Source: Azospirillum cavernae (GTDB taxonomy: Bacteria > Pseudomonadota > Alphaproteobacteria > Azospirillales > Azospirillaceae). Taken from it: DNA of 64,000 nt. Below are positions 1 through 8,748 of the stretch, in pieces (position 1 is the first letter of the stretch; each line of letters begins with the position of its first letter). A model generated the notes under the pieces. The model had not been told where the DNA came from and made no database searches. It saw only the letters and a program-made list of their open reading frames with translations. The stretch is taken from contig NZ_QYUL01000006.1 in the NCBI RefSeq assembly GCF_003590795.1, positions 156,840 through 220,839 of the forward strand, read 5' to 3'. A program made the translations under genes and the position numbers.

Positions 1-822
1 GAGGACTGCGTCGGGCGGATTTTCCAAGGGCCGGGCGTGCGGCGCGGCTGCTATCGCGGCAGTCCCGCCGCGACGGCGGCGGTGGCGGGCTATGCGCTGT
101 CCCAGCGGTTGATCGGGGTGTGGGGCCGACGGGTGACGCTTTACCACGCCCTGACGCCGTCAGCGGCCGAGCGCTTCGCGCGGGGCGGCATTCCGGCGGA
201 TCGGCTGGTGGTCCGTCCGCCGTTGCTGGAATACCCGTCCGCCTTGGAGCCTGGCGGGGGAGAGCCGCGACAGGGCGCGCTGTTCGTGGGGCGGCTCAGC
301 CCGGAAAAGGGCCTCGACAGCCTGCTGACCGCGTGGCGCGGGGTGGAGGCCCCGCTGGACGTGATCGGCGATGGGCCGGAGATGGAACGGTTGCGGCGGA
401 TGGCCCCGGCGCAGGTCCGCTTTCACGGGCGTCAGCCCGCCGCCGCCGTGGCCCGCGCCATGGCCCGCGCGGCGCTGCTGGTCTTTCCGTCCCTTTGTTA
501 CGAGATGTTCCCCCTGACGGTGGCCGAGGCGATGGCCGCCGGGCTGCCGACCCTGTGCGCCGACGGCGGCGCGGCGGCGGATGTGCTGGGGGAGGCTGGG
601 GAACCGAGTCTCTTCGCCCGGCCCGGCGACGCGGCGGACTGGCGGGACAAGGCCGCCGCCCTGCTGGCGGATCCGGCGAATCTGATCCGGTTGGGAGCCG
701 CCGGGCGGGAAGCTTGGCGGGCGCGGCTGGCCCCCGAGGCGACCGTCGCCGCCGCCCTGGCGCTGTATCGCCGGGCGATCAGCGGCGGCCCGGACGGAAC
801 AGCCCCTTCAGAATCCGGCTGA
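1..822 (+). CDS. Glycosyltransferase family 4 (GT-B), 5'-truncated by window edge
   Basis: The reading frame is open from base 1, so the true start lies upstream; an internal GTG at 37 is only the first start-like codon in the window. The visible part is the C-terminal half of a GT-B retaining glycosyltransferase. It shows the hinge and nucleotide-sugar site features: FVGRLSPEKGLDSLL, a DGPE step, FHGRQP, and an E-x7-E type segment (CYEMFPLTVAEAMAAGLPTL). Such enzymes transfer a sugar from a nucleotide donor onto a growing glycan on the cytoplasmic face. Its 3' end overlaps the convergent flippase fusion by 44 bases. Donor and acceptor cannot be told from sequence. The family call is secure. 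Confidence 0.85.
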   Translation, partial: EDCVGRIFQGPGVRRGCYRGSPAATAAVAGYALSQRLIGVWGRRVTLYHALTPSAAERFARGGIPADRLVVRPPLLEYPSALEPGGGEPRQGALFVGRLSPEKGLDSLLTAWRGVEAPLDVIGDGPEMERLRRMAPAQVRFHGRQPAAAVARAMARAALLVFPSLCYEMFPLTVAEAMAAGLPTLCADGGAAADVLGEAGEPSLFARPGDAADWRDKAAALLADPANLIRLGAAGREAWRARLAPEATVAAALALYRRAISGGPDGTAPSESG

Positions 823-3061
823 CGGTCAAGGCGATGAAGATGGAGTTGCCGACGGCGTAGCGCCGGGCCAACCGCTGCGGCTCCGAACACAGGCGAAACA
901 GCCACTCCAGCCCGTTCCGCCGCATCCAGAGCGGAGCCTGCCGCTTCACCCCGGCGTGGAAATCAAAGGCCGCGCCAACGCCCAACGCCACGGGCGCGGT
1001 CAGTCGCCGACGGTGGGCCGCCATCCATTTTTCTTGTTTGGGCGCGCCCAACCCGATCCACAGAATGTCTGGTTGAGCCGTGTTCACGGCGTCGATCATC
1101 GCCGCGTCCTCCGCCGCCGAGGTGGCGCGGAAGGGGGGGGCCAGCGTTCCGACGATGCGCAAGCCGGGATAGCGCTGTTGCAGAGTCCGCGACAGGGCGG
1201 CCAGCGTCTCGTCGGTGGCGCCCAGCAGGAAATGCCGCCAGCCCCGCTCCACCGACGTCGCGCAGACGGCCAGCATCAGATCCGGGCCATACACCCGCTC
1301 CGCCGGCCAGCCCAGCGCGCGGCACCACCAAACCAACGGCATGCCGTCGGTCGCCACCAGGGCGGCGTCGGCGTAGGCCGCTTTCAAACCCGCGTCCCAC
1401 CGACTTTCCACAACGCCGTGAACCGTCGCCAGACACACATTGGCGGGTTGACCAGCGTCGATCCAGCCGGTGACGGCCTTCACCGCAAGGTCCAGAGTCA
1501 AAGGATCGACGCCGACGCCCAGAACATCCACCCGCGCCGCGCCGGGGCTTGGCAAAGCGGGGGGCTGGGCGGATGGCTGGGCAGGAGACTGAACGGTCGC
1601 CGCCGATCGCCGCATCGTCAAGGCAGGCCCGATGACATCGACCACCGCCTGGCGCAGCGGGCCATACGGGTTGAGCCGCAGCGAAACCGCCAAGGCCGCC
1701 GCGCACAGCGGCACGACCAGCGCCACCGACAGCAGCGGCGTGTTGGTGAGAGACAACCCGACCAGCGCCGCCGCCACAACCGGCCCCACAGGAAGCAGCG
1801 CCGCCGCCAGATGGGCGGCCACCGCGCCCGCCGTGGCCCCGCAGGTCCGCGCCGCCGCTGGCAGCAGAAACAGCAGAGCGGCAAGCTCCACGACCACCAG
1901 ACATTGGGCCACGCCGCTGGCGCGAGTCGGGGCCAGCCCCAGCAGAAGAGCGGCGGTCATCAGCAGATAGGCCGTCTGGATCATCGCGCGCGCGCGCAAC
2001 CGACCCGCCCCTTCCAGCAGGGTTCCCGACACCCCGGTCAGACAGCGCGCCGCGCTCCACACCGCCAGCCAAAAGAATGGCTCCGCACTGTCGGCCCAGC
2101 CGCCGCCCAGGGTCATGGCGACCAGAGGAACGGCGGCGGTGGCCATTCCGGCGGCGATGGCGGCGGTCAGACTGACCGTCAACGCCATGCCGGTCAGCCA
2201 GGTTCGCCGCCGCGTCTCGGGATCGTCGCCCAAACGGCTGAACAAAGGGAACAGAACCTGCCCCAATCCCACCGTCACCATTTCCAACGGCAGGATGGTC
2301 AGGGCGAACGCGCGGTCCCACATCCCGGCCTGCTCCGCGCCGCACAGGGCGAAGACCGCCAGCGGCAGCAGATGAAGCCCCGCCGAATCCAGCAATCGCA
2401 AGGTCAGAAACCGCGAGGACAGCGCCGCCAGCTCAATCCCACGGGCGCGGGAGGAGCCGAGGCCACGCCAGCGGACGCCGCCCGACCGCAAGGCGAAGGC
2501 CGCCGTCACCGCCGCTTGAACCAGCGCCCCCGCCATCAGGCTCCACACCCCGAAACCAGCGATCGCCAGCGGCAACGTCACCAGCCCTTGGCCCGCCAGC
2601 GTCGCCGCCAGCCCCCACAGGCTGACGGCGCGGAAATCCAAACGCCGCCGGGCCAGGGCAAGGCCGGTCAAGCCAGCCCCGGAGAAGAGAGCGGTCAGGC
2701 CATAGAGCCGGATCAGCGTGGTGGCGTCCGGGTGCGCGCTCCACTCCGCCAGCCAGGGGGCCAGCAGCCAGACCGCCAGAGCCGTACCCCCGCCCGCCGC
2801 GACGGACGCCCGGAAAAGGACCGGCACGTCCTGCTCCAGATCCAGATCCGGTTTCTGGACGATGGCCGATGAGATGCCAAGATCGGCCAGATAAAGGGCG
2901 AAGCGCACCGCCGCCGCCACCGCCGCCATCAGCCCATAATCGGCGGGCGCCAGGAAACGCACGGTCAGGCAGGCCAAGGCCAGTTGCAGCAGGGCCGACA
3001 GGGTGTTGACCCCCCATGTCCACCGCAGCGCCCGCCCGATCAGAGCCGCGCTGTCACCCAT
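779..3061 (-). CDS. Fusion of Wzx-like polysaccharide flippase with WecG/TagA/CpsF glycosyltransferase
   Basis: About 760 residues. The first ~500 are a multi-helix membrane protein of the oligosaccharide/polysaccharide flippase superfamily (N-terminal segment around LTVRFLAPADYGLMAAV, with FxxxxRLGDDPE-type cytoplasmic loops). After a Pro/Ala-rich linker, about residue 510 onwards is a complete WecG/TagA/CpsF domain. Its family features are DVLGVGVDPLTLDLA near the start, the ATVHGVVES and ATDGMPLVWW segments, GLGAPKQEKWM, and the terminal RRNGLEWLFRL block. The flippase part would move lipid-linked oligosaccharide across the inner membrane, and the WecG part would add a sugar to the lipid carrier. 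I start at the ATG at 3061 rather than the longer frame from 3178, because the extra 39 residues are unlike a flippase N-terminus and a GGGGCGGA stretch precedes 3061. The two activities normally sit on separate proteins. Confidence 0.85.
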   Translation of the reverse strand: MGDSAALIGRALRWTWGVNTLSALLQLALACLTVRFLAPADYGLMAAVAAAVRFALYLADLGISSAIVQKPDLDLEQDVPVLFRASVAAGGGTALAVWLLAPWLAEWSAHPDATTLIRLYGLTALFSGAGLTGLALARRRLDFRAVSLWGLAATLAGQGLVTLPLAIAGFGVWSLMAGALVQAAVTAAFALRSGGVRWRGLGSSRARGIELAALSSRFLTLRLLDSAGLHLLPLAVFALCGAEQAGMWDRAFALTILPLEMVTVGLGQVLFPLFSRLGDDPETRRRTWLTGMALTVSLTAAIAAGMATAAVPLVAMTLGGGWADSAEPFFWLAVWSAARCLTGVSGTLLEGAGRLRARAMIQTAYLLMTAALLLGLAPTRASGVAQCLVVVELAALLFLLPAAARTCGATAGAVAAHLAAALLPVGPVVAAALVGLSLTNTPLLSVALVVPLCAAALAVSLRLNPYGPLRQAVVDVIGPALTMRRSAATVQSPAQPSAQPPALPSPGAARVDVLGVGVDPLTLDLAVKAVTGWIDAGQPANVCLATVHGVVESRWDAGLKAAYADAALVATDGMPLVWWCRALGWPAERVYGPDLMLAVCATSVERGWRHFLLGATDETLAALSRTLQQRYPGLRIVGTLAPPFRATSAAEDAAMIDAVNTAQPDILWIGLGAPKQEKWMAAHRRRLTAPVALGVGAAFDFHAGVKRQAPLWMRRNGLEWLFRLCSEPQRLARRYAVGNSIFIALTVSRILKGLFRPGRR

Positions 3062-3406
3062 TCCGCCCCACCGGACGACGCGCGACGGCGTCGGTTGGGA
3101 TGAATGCGTGTTCGCGCGCGTGACGACGAACGCCCCTGATCGGCGAATCGTCGACGCAACCAGCGATGAAAGGGGCAATGTCCTGATGCGTGCAGTCGAA
3201 GGCTGTCGTTCGCACGAGCGTTTTATGACTCATAAGCGCCCATCCGTGTCCACGTCTGCGGGGTGAATACACCAAAAGCAATGGAACCACCGTTCAAATC
3301 CGAGCCGTGTGAAAAGGGTTGACGCGGCAAGACCACCGCTTGTGACGAAACCGCGTATCCCCTATTCCTTGAACCGCCGCCAACTGAGAAAGTCGAACAA
3401 CGGACT
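3062..3406. other. Divergent intergenic region
   Basis: This 345-base region separates the leftward flippase fusion from the rightward O-antigen ligase-like gene and must hold both promoters. A TTGACG at 3319-3324 is a possible -35 box for the rightward gene, but no convincing -10 lies at the expected spacing, so I do not call a promoter. No supported gene or repeat is seen. Confidence 0.4.
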
Positions 3407-4759
3407 ATGCGACCAAGGCGAACGCATTTCTCGATTTTCCTGGGCGTCCTAGCGGCGGCTCCCTTGCCGTTGGGTTCGAACCGCCCCTTCGCGTGGACGC
3501 TCCTTGCGGCGCTGTTGGCGGCGTTGGCGCTGTTTTGGCCATTGGCGATCCTGCGGGAACGCGGCGCCCCGTTCAACGCAGCCCGCCCTCTGGCGATTCC
3601 GGGCGTCGCCTTTTTCCTGGTTTTGGGGTGGGGCGCCGCGCAGATCTGGGGGGGCGCGCTCTTTCCCGATCTTTGGCATCCGCTGTGGCGCGACGTGACG
3701 ACGGCGTTGGCGATGGCGCCGGGGGCTGTGGGTCAAATCGGGCTTGCCCCGTCGGCGGGGGTGGATGGGCTGATCCGGTTGTCCAGTTACGGGCTGGCCT
3801 TCTGGCTGGCGTATCAGCACGCGGCGTCCAGCCGCCGGGCCGACGCCATGACCGACGGTTTGGCCATCGCCGCCGCCCTGTACGCCATCTATGGGTTGGC
3901 GGCCTTCTATTCCAACTCCAACAGCATTCTGTGGATGGAGAAATGGGCCTATTTTGACAATCTGACGTCCACCTTCGTCAACCGCAACAGCTACGCCACC
4001 TACGCCGGGCTTGGGCTGCTGACGGCCCTGGCGGCCATCAGTCGCCGGATGGACGGGGTGGATGGGTGGCGACGCCTGATCGTTCATTTGGCGCGCCCGG
4101 CCATGCTGTATCTGTTCGGGTTCGGCGTTGGCCTTTTGGCCCTTCTGGAAACGGAATCACGCGCGGGGATTGTCGCCGCCGGAATCGGAATCGCCGTCTT
4201 TGCCTATGCCCGGCACGGTCATCGGCTGGGGCCGTGGAAACGGGCGGTCATCGCCCTTGGGTTGGTTGCCTCTGTCGCCTCGGCCTTTGCCCTGTTCCTG
4301 TATTATGGCGCGGCCAATCCCAGCTCCGAAGCGGCTGACCGGGTCAGAGTCTATGCCGCCACCGTCGGCCTGATCGCCGATCGCCCCCTGCTTGGCTATG
4401 GTTTGGGCAGCTTCCCCGACATGTTCGCCATGGCCCGCCCGGCCAGCGTCTCCCAAGTGTGGTTGCAAGCCCATTGCCTTTACCTGGAATTGGCCATGGA
4501 GCTTGGGATTCCGGCGGCTTTTCTGCTGGTCGGCGCGGTGGCCGTCACCTTTGCGGTGTGTTTGCGGGCCGCGTTCCGCTTTCCAGAACGGCGAACCGAA
4601 GCCGCCCTGGGCTGCGCGGCGACGGCGCTGATCGCCACTCATTCCTTGTTGGATTTCAGCATGCAGATTCCCGCCATCGCCCTGACCTGGGCCGCCATCG
4701 CCGGAACGGCTATGGGCCGTGTGGTCCACGCCAAGAGGCCCGCCGACGACAGACGGTGA
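3407..4759 (+). CDS. O-antigen ligase / polymerase-like membrane protein (Wzy_C family)
   Basis: 450 residues, mostly hydrophobic with about ten to twelve predicted membrane helices. The family feature is in the second half: TESRAGIVAAG at the end of a helix, followed by a periplasmic stretch and then a helix after IADRPLLGYGLGSFPDMF, the usual signature of the O-antigen ligase/Wzy_C fold. These proteins either polymerise repeat units or ligate a finished glycan to lipid A-core or another acceptor at the periplasmic face. The large loop before the last helices (residues ~310-370) fits the catalytic loop. Ligase and polymerase cannot be separated by sequence alone. It is transcribed away from the flippase fusion. 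Confidence 0.8.
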   Translation: MRPRRTHFSIFLGVLAAAPLPLGSNRPFAWTLLAALLAALALFWPLAILRERGAPFNAARPLAIPGVAFFLVLGWGAAQIWGGALFPDLWHPLWRDVTTALAMAPGAVGQIGLAPSAGVDGLIRLSSYGLAFWLAYQHAASSRRADAMTDGLAIAAALYAIYGLAAFYSNSNSILWMEKWAYFDNLTSTFVNRNSYATYAGLGLLTALAAISRRMDGVDGWRRLIVHLARPAMLYLFGFGVGLLALLETESRAGIVAAGIGIAVFAYARHGHRLGPWKRAVIALGLVASVASAFALFLYYGAANPSSEAADRVRVYAATVGLIADRPLLGYGLGSFPDMFAMARPASVSQVWLQAHCLYLELAMELGIPAAFLLVGAVAVTFAVCLRAAFRFPERRTEAALGCAATALIATHSLLDFSMQIPAIALTWAAIAGTAMGRVVHAKRPADDRR

Positions 4760-4879
4760 TGGGTGGAAAAGGCAACCGGAGCATGATACTCTAAACGACA
4801 CTTAATGATGGGCATAGGTGGGGGTGCGCCACCACTCCTGAGATTGTGATTGCCCCGATTCGCCATTTGGAGCGTAGGA

Positions 4880-5998
4880 ATGAAGACGAGCTTTTACACC
4901 GGAACGAAAAGCGGCCTGCGCGCCGCGCTTCTGCTGACGGCTCTGGCGCTCACCATTCCGGTCGTTCCCGCCCTGGCCCAACAGGGCGCGCAGCAAACGC
5001 CGGGCGCCACGCTTCCCCCGGCCCTGCGCGCGGCGTTTGTTTCGGGCAACGCGCAGCAGATGTCGGCGGCCATCAACACCCTGTCTGGCGGCAATCCGGA
5101 GCGGGCGGCCGCGTTGGCCTCTCAGGTGGTGGTTGCGGCGGAAGCCTCGTTGGCCACCAACCCGCAGGTGGCCATCCAGGCCGCCGCCGCCGCCGTGGAG
5201 TCGGTGCGCGCGACCCCCGTCCTCACCTCCTCTCCGCAGCAGACCGAAAATGTGCTGACGCGCGCGGCGCGCATCTATGTGTCTCCGGCGGTCCAGCGGA
5301 CGGCGCCCCAACTGGCCGCCTCCGTCGCCTCGTCGTCGATGACCATCGCGTCCCAGACCGGCAACTCCACGCTGATCGCGAACATGGCTGTTCAGTCCAT
5401 GGTCGTGGCTGAAAGCGTTCTGGCGACCAACCCGGCCGCCGCCGTCCAACTCGCCGGTCAGGCGACCCGGTCGGTGGGATCCAGCGCGGCGGTGCAGCAG
5501 ACGGCGCCGCAACAATCCATGTCGGTCGCCACCTCCGCCGCCCGGATCATCGTCAATCCGGGCGCTCAGCGCGTGGCCCCCGAAGCGGTTGCGGCGATGA
5601 CCGTCTCCATCACCTCGGTGGTGTCGAATCCGACGGTGTACCAGTCGTCGCCCACCGCCGCCGTGCAGGTCATGGCGAACGCCTTTGCGGCGTCCAATTC
5701 CGCCGCGATCACCGCCTCCTCCCCCGGAACGACCGTGGCCGTGACACAGGCGATCAACAACGCGAGCGCCAACACCACGCTCAATAATGTCAACACGAGC
5801 AACGCGTCACAGATGAACGAGATTTTGGCCAAGAATGTGCCAGCTCAACAGACGGCGCCACAGACGGGGACTGGTGGCACGGTCGCAAACACGCCTCAGC
5901 AAAACACGACCACGACGACGACCACCACAACCCAGCAGGCGCAAGATCCGCAGGTTGCGGATCCTGTTAGAGACACGTCCACCGCCAGCGCATCGTGA
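4880..5998 (+). CDS. Secreted low-complexity Ala/Val/Thr/Gln-rich protein
   Basis: About 372 residues. I start at the ATG at 4880 because TAGGA lies just upstream and because it gives a clean Sec signal peptide (KSGLRAALLLTALALTIPVV, cleavage after PALA before QQ). An upstream in-frame start at 4850 would spoil that. The mature chain is dominated by Ala, Val, Ser, Thr and Gln, with many AVQ/AAQ/SSA-like modules that recur about every 60-70 residues (TAPQ steps, NP-x-V steps). It ends in a poly-Thr run (near residue 350) and an acidic tail. I recognise no family; it looks like an exported, extended or coiled structural protein. Its TGA overlaps the GTG start of the downstream phosphatase, so the two are translationally coupled. 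Confidence 0.7.
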   Translation: MKTSFYTGTKSGLRAALLLTALALTIPVVPALAQQGAQQTPGATLPPALRAAFVSGNAQQMSAAINTLSGGNPERAAALASQVVVAAEASLATNPQVAIQAAAAAVESVRATPVLTSSPQQTENVLTRAARIYVSPAVQRTAPQLAASVASSSMTIASQTGNSTLIANMAVQSMVVAESVLATNPAAAVQLAGQATRSVGSSAAVQQTAPQQSMSVATSAARIIVNPGAQRVAPEAVAAMTVSITSVVSNPTVYQSSPTAAVQVMANAFAASNSAAITASSPGTTVAVTQAINNASANTTLNNVNTSNASQMNEILAKNVPAQQTAPQTGTGGTVANTPQQNTTTTTTTTTQQAQDPQVADPVRDTSTASAS

Positions 5999-6858
5999 CA
6001 GGTGGTTGGTTTTCGCCGGGCGGGGGCTTTGGCTGGTTTCGCACTCTGATCGGTTCTGTTGCGTCCTTTGTCGAAAACGCCCGGTCCGAGCCGGACTCTG
6101 AGGCCGCCGTCAGCCTCGTCCCGGATGGGGACGAGGTTTATGCGGTTGGCGATGTTCATGGTTCGCTGACCTTGTTGGATGATCTGTTGGCGCGCATCGG
6201 CGATGACGCCAAAACAGCTCCCGGCGTTGGACGGCGGACGTTGATTTTCCTTGGCGACTACATTGATCGCGGTCCTGACAGCGCCGGGGTGATCGAACGG
6301 CTGGCCGGGTTGTCCATGCCGGGCTTCACGATTCACCATCTGGTCGGCAATCATGAACTCGCGATGCTGGATTTTCTGCGCGATCCCGAAGGCGGGCAAG
6401 ATTGGCTGCGATTCGGGGGGATTGCGACGCTGGCAAGCTATGGCGTTCCCGGTCTGCGCGACACCGATGATCCGGCGGAATTGACGGCTCTGCGCGACCG
6501 GCTGCGCGAGCGGATGCCCCCGCATCACCAGACGTTTCTGGAAAATCTGCAACCCATGATGACCGTGGGCGATTATGGCTTTGTCCATGCCGGCGTCCGA
6601 CCGGGGGTCTCCCTGGCTCGGCAAAATCTGGATGATCTGTGCTGGATCCGGGATCCCTTCCTGATGTTTCCCGGACGGCACGAGAAACGGATTGTGCATG
6701 GCCATTCCATCACCCCATACCCCGAGGTTCGCGACAACCGCATCGGCATCGACACCGGCGCTTATGCCGGTGGCCCGCTGACCGCCATCGCGCTGCGCGG
6801 TTCGACCATCCGTTTCATCCAGGCGCGGCCCCCCGTCTCTCTCGCCAAGGCATCATGA
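5995..6858 (+). CDS. PPP-family metallophosphatase (serine/threonine phosphatase-like)
   Basis: 287 residues starting with GTG inside the stop of the upstream gene (GTGA overlap). The metal-binding motifs of calcineurin-like phosphoesterases appear in order: GDVHG (residues 52-56), GDYIDRG (87-93), GNHE (118-121), VHAG (near 200) and VHGH (near 238), followed by the GIDTGA segment typical of bacterial PPP phosphatases. The first ~45 residues are a variable N-terminal extension. In capsule and exopolysaccharide loci such enzymes may dephosphorylate tyrosine/serine on assembly proteins, or sugar phosphates; which applies here is unknown. It is coupled on both sides: the next gene starts with an ATGA overlap. 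Confidence 0.85.
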   Translation: MTGGWFSPGGGFGWFRTLIGSVASFVENARSEPDSEAAVSLVPDGDEVYAVGDVHGSLTLLDDLLARIGDDAKTAPGVGRRTLIFLGDYIDRGPDSAGVIERLAGLSMPGFTIHHLVGNHELAMLDFLRDPEGGQDWLRFGGIATLASYGVPGLRDTDDPAELTALRDRLRERMPPHHQTFLENLQPMMTVGDYGFVHAGVRPGVSLARQNLDDLCWIRDPFLMFPGRHEKRIVHGHSITPYPEVRDNRIGIDTGAYAGGPLTAIALRGSTIRFIQARPPVSLAKAS

Positions 6859-8111
6859 GCGGAACCGGAAGCGGGCCGGTGTTGGCGCCGGAATTTCAAC
6901 TTCTGTGCTTGGCCGCCCGTCCGAATGTCGATGACGACGCCCGACAGGCGTTGAACGCGCTCATTCGCCAAAACCTCGATTGGGGCGTGGTGTTGCGTGG
7001 GGTGCGACGGCATCGGGTCGCCTTTCTGGTCCGGCCACGGTTGCGGGCTGACACGGGCCTTTCCATTCCGCGCGAGGTGGAAGAGACCCTGAGCCAGTTG
7101 GTGACGGTCAACACACGCCGCGCCTTGGCGCAGACGGCGGAGGTTTGTCGGTTGATCGACCGCCTTGCCGCGATTGGCGTGCGCGCGATCATTCTGAAAG
7201 GCGTGGCGTTGGCCGCTTCCTTGTACGGAAACATCGCCGCGCGGGGGGTTGGGGACATTGATCTTCTGGTCGCCCCCGATGATTTTCGCGCCGCCGGGGA
7301 GGCGTTGACCGCCATCGGCTATGTTCCCGATGGCGGTCCCATGTCGGAGGCCCGTTTCAAGGCCGAACTGCGCGGCGGCAAGGATTGGACCTTCCGTCAC
7401 CCGGACACCGGGGCCATGGTCGAGCTTCATCATCGGCTGGTCGGTTCCCGGACCTTGCTGGCCACCGATTTTAGCAGTCTGTGGCAGGCGCGCGCGGAAA
7501 CCCATCTGGGATCCAGCGCCGTCCCCTGCCTGTCCTTTCCCATGCTGCCGCTGTATCTGTGCATTCATGGGGACTGGCACAATTGGGACCGTCTGCAATG
7601 GCTGATTGATCTGGAGCGCTGCGTCGAGGCGGACCAGAACGACGCTCTTCTGGCCTTCGCCGATGGCTCGGGCAGCGGGGGAGCCATGCGCCGGGCGATG
7701 ATTCTGGGACGGGATTGGCTTGGATCCACCAGCTTCGGCGCCCAGGCTGTCAGTCGCAAGGCGCAGGTCAGCACCGACCGCTTCGTTGAACGGCTGTTCG
7801 GTGGCGTCGGCTGGCTGCGCGAACCGCCGCTGGGAAGCGCGGCGCACATGACGCGGAGTTTCTGGCGCCGCTATCACCGCTGGGAAACGCGCGATCGCTG
7901 GCGGGATATGTGGGAGGAGGTGGCGCTGGAAAGCCACCGCTCCACCGATTGGGACACCATTCCGTTGCCGGAACGGCTGTCCTGGCTTTATCCATGGCTG
8001 CGCCCCGTCGGGCTGCTGTTGCGCCATCGGGCGCAACGGGCGGTTCGCAATGGGGGTGATGTTGAGACTGAAGCATCGAATCGGTGTGGAGAGAGACCCG
8101 CCCGGTGGTGA
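6855..8111 (+). CDS. Nucleotidyltransferase-fold family protein (uncharacterised, NTP_transf_5 type)
   Basis: About 418 residues, starting at the ATG at 6855 that overlaps the phosphatase stop (ATGA). It has the minimal nucleotidyltransferase core of this family: ILKGVALAASLYG followed by RGVGDIDLLV, with the D-x-D metal pair, then a VELHHRLV segment carrying the third acidic residue. The family is common in exopolysaccharide clusters, but its substrate is not established. The last ~10-15 residues look abnormal: the frame runs into an IS66-type relic from about 8093, so the natural C-terminus has probably been replaced. The main domain appears intact. Confidence 0.75.
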   Translation: MSGTGSGPVLAPEFQLLCLAARPNVDDDARQALNALIRQNLDWGVVLRGVRRHRVAFLVRPRLRADTGLSIPREVEETLSQLVTVNTRRALAQTAEVCRLIDRLAAIGVRAIILKGVALAASLYGNIAARGVGDIDLLVAPDDFRAAGEALTAIGYVPDGGPMSEARFKAELRGGKDWTFRHPDTGAMVELHHRLVGSRTLLATDFSSLWQARAETHLGSSAVPCLSFPMLPLYLCIHGDWHNWDRLQWLIDLERCVEADQNDALLAFADGSGSGGAMRRAMILGRDWLGSTSFGAQAVSRKAQVSTDRFVERLFGGVGWLREPPLGSAAHMTRSFWRRYHRWETRDRWRDMWEEVALESHRSTDWDTIPLPERLSWLYPWLRPVGLLLRHRAQRAVRNGGDVETEASNRCGERPARW

Positions 8112-8199
8112 TGCGGGTGGAACTGTTCGGGGGGCGCTGCGGCGACTGCGGGCGGCGCTACCGGGCCGAACCTCCTGCTTTGATGCCGCCGGGGAGCGC
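8093..8199 (+). pseudogene. IS66-family transposase fragment (zinc-ribbon part)
   Basis: In a frame different from the upstream gene, the DNA reads ETRPVVMRVELFGGRCG then DCGRRYRAEPPALMPPGS. This is the region around the zinc ribbon (C-x2-C) of IS66-family transposases, where the typical sequence runs PVVT..., a CxxC pair, then EPP...MPPGSPFGP. The rest of the element is missing. The similarity stops exactly where the next mobile element (8200) begins, so the latter inserted into this relic. The call rests on by-eye motif recognition. Confidence 0.5.
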
Positions 8200-8542
8200 G
8201 ATAGCGTCCACGAACGTGGGGGAAATTCGCTGATCGCCCTGGGGGTGGGGCATGCTCCCCCAGGGCGGCGTCTCGACCCGGCGCGTCGACGAACTGGCCC
8301 AGGCGATGGGCCTGTCAGGCATCTCGAAGTCGACGGTGTCGAAGTTGTGCCGGGGCATCAACGAACGCGTCGGCGCCGTCCTCAACCGTCCCCTGGAGGG
8401 TATCTTCCCTGACGAAGCCTCCATCGTTCGCTTGATCGGGGCGGTGTTGTTGGAACAGAACGACGAATGGCAAACCCAGAGCCGCCGGAACAATGACCAC
8501 CTCGGCGACGCTCGAATTTCCACCACCTTGACGGACGCTATC
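8200..8542 (+). mobile_element. Internally deleted IS256-family derivative (MITE-like) with intact terminal inverted repeats
   Basis: The ends are an imperfect inverted repeat of about 39 bases. The left end begins GATAGCGTCC at 8200, and the right end finishes GGACGCTATC at 8542. Both share GATAGCGTCC, then GTGG, then GGAAATTCG and TCGCC at matching offsets. Inside, the frame from 8252 encodes two joined pieces of an IS256 transposase. The first is GGVSTRRVDELAQAMG through LNRPLEG; the second is the C-terminal piece FPDEASIVRLIGAVLLEQND. The catalytic middle has been deleted between them. A 9-bp-stem hairpin lies at 8237-8265. The element cannot move by itself. No target duplication is obvious. 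Confidence 0.75.
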
Positions 8543-8748
8543 TTCGTCGGAAAAGGCCCGAGCGGATTATCCAGATCCCCTTTTCCCGTGGCAGCGTGCT
8601 GATGCACGCGAGTGCGTGACTTGTTGCCTAGGTCAGAGCGATTGGATACACCAGGGGCAAATGAGGGGGCCACCAATGTCTTATCATTGACTGTCCCCTG
8701 CATAGATTTCTCCATGGTTTCCGGCACAGCTTATTGGGAGTGACATGC

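Noticed and set aside
956..2872. Long plus-strand frame opposite the flippase fusion
   Set aside because: Its product is rich in Arg, Gln, Gly and His with no domain, typical of the antisense shadow of a GC-rich gene.
3319..3361. Promoter for the O-antigen ligase-like gene
   Set aside because: TTGACG is present but no -10-like box lies 16-18 bases downstream.
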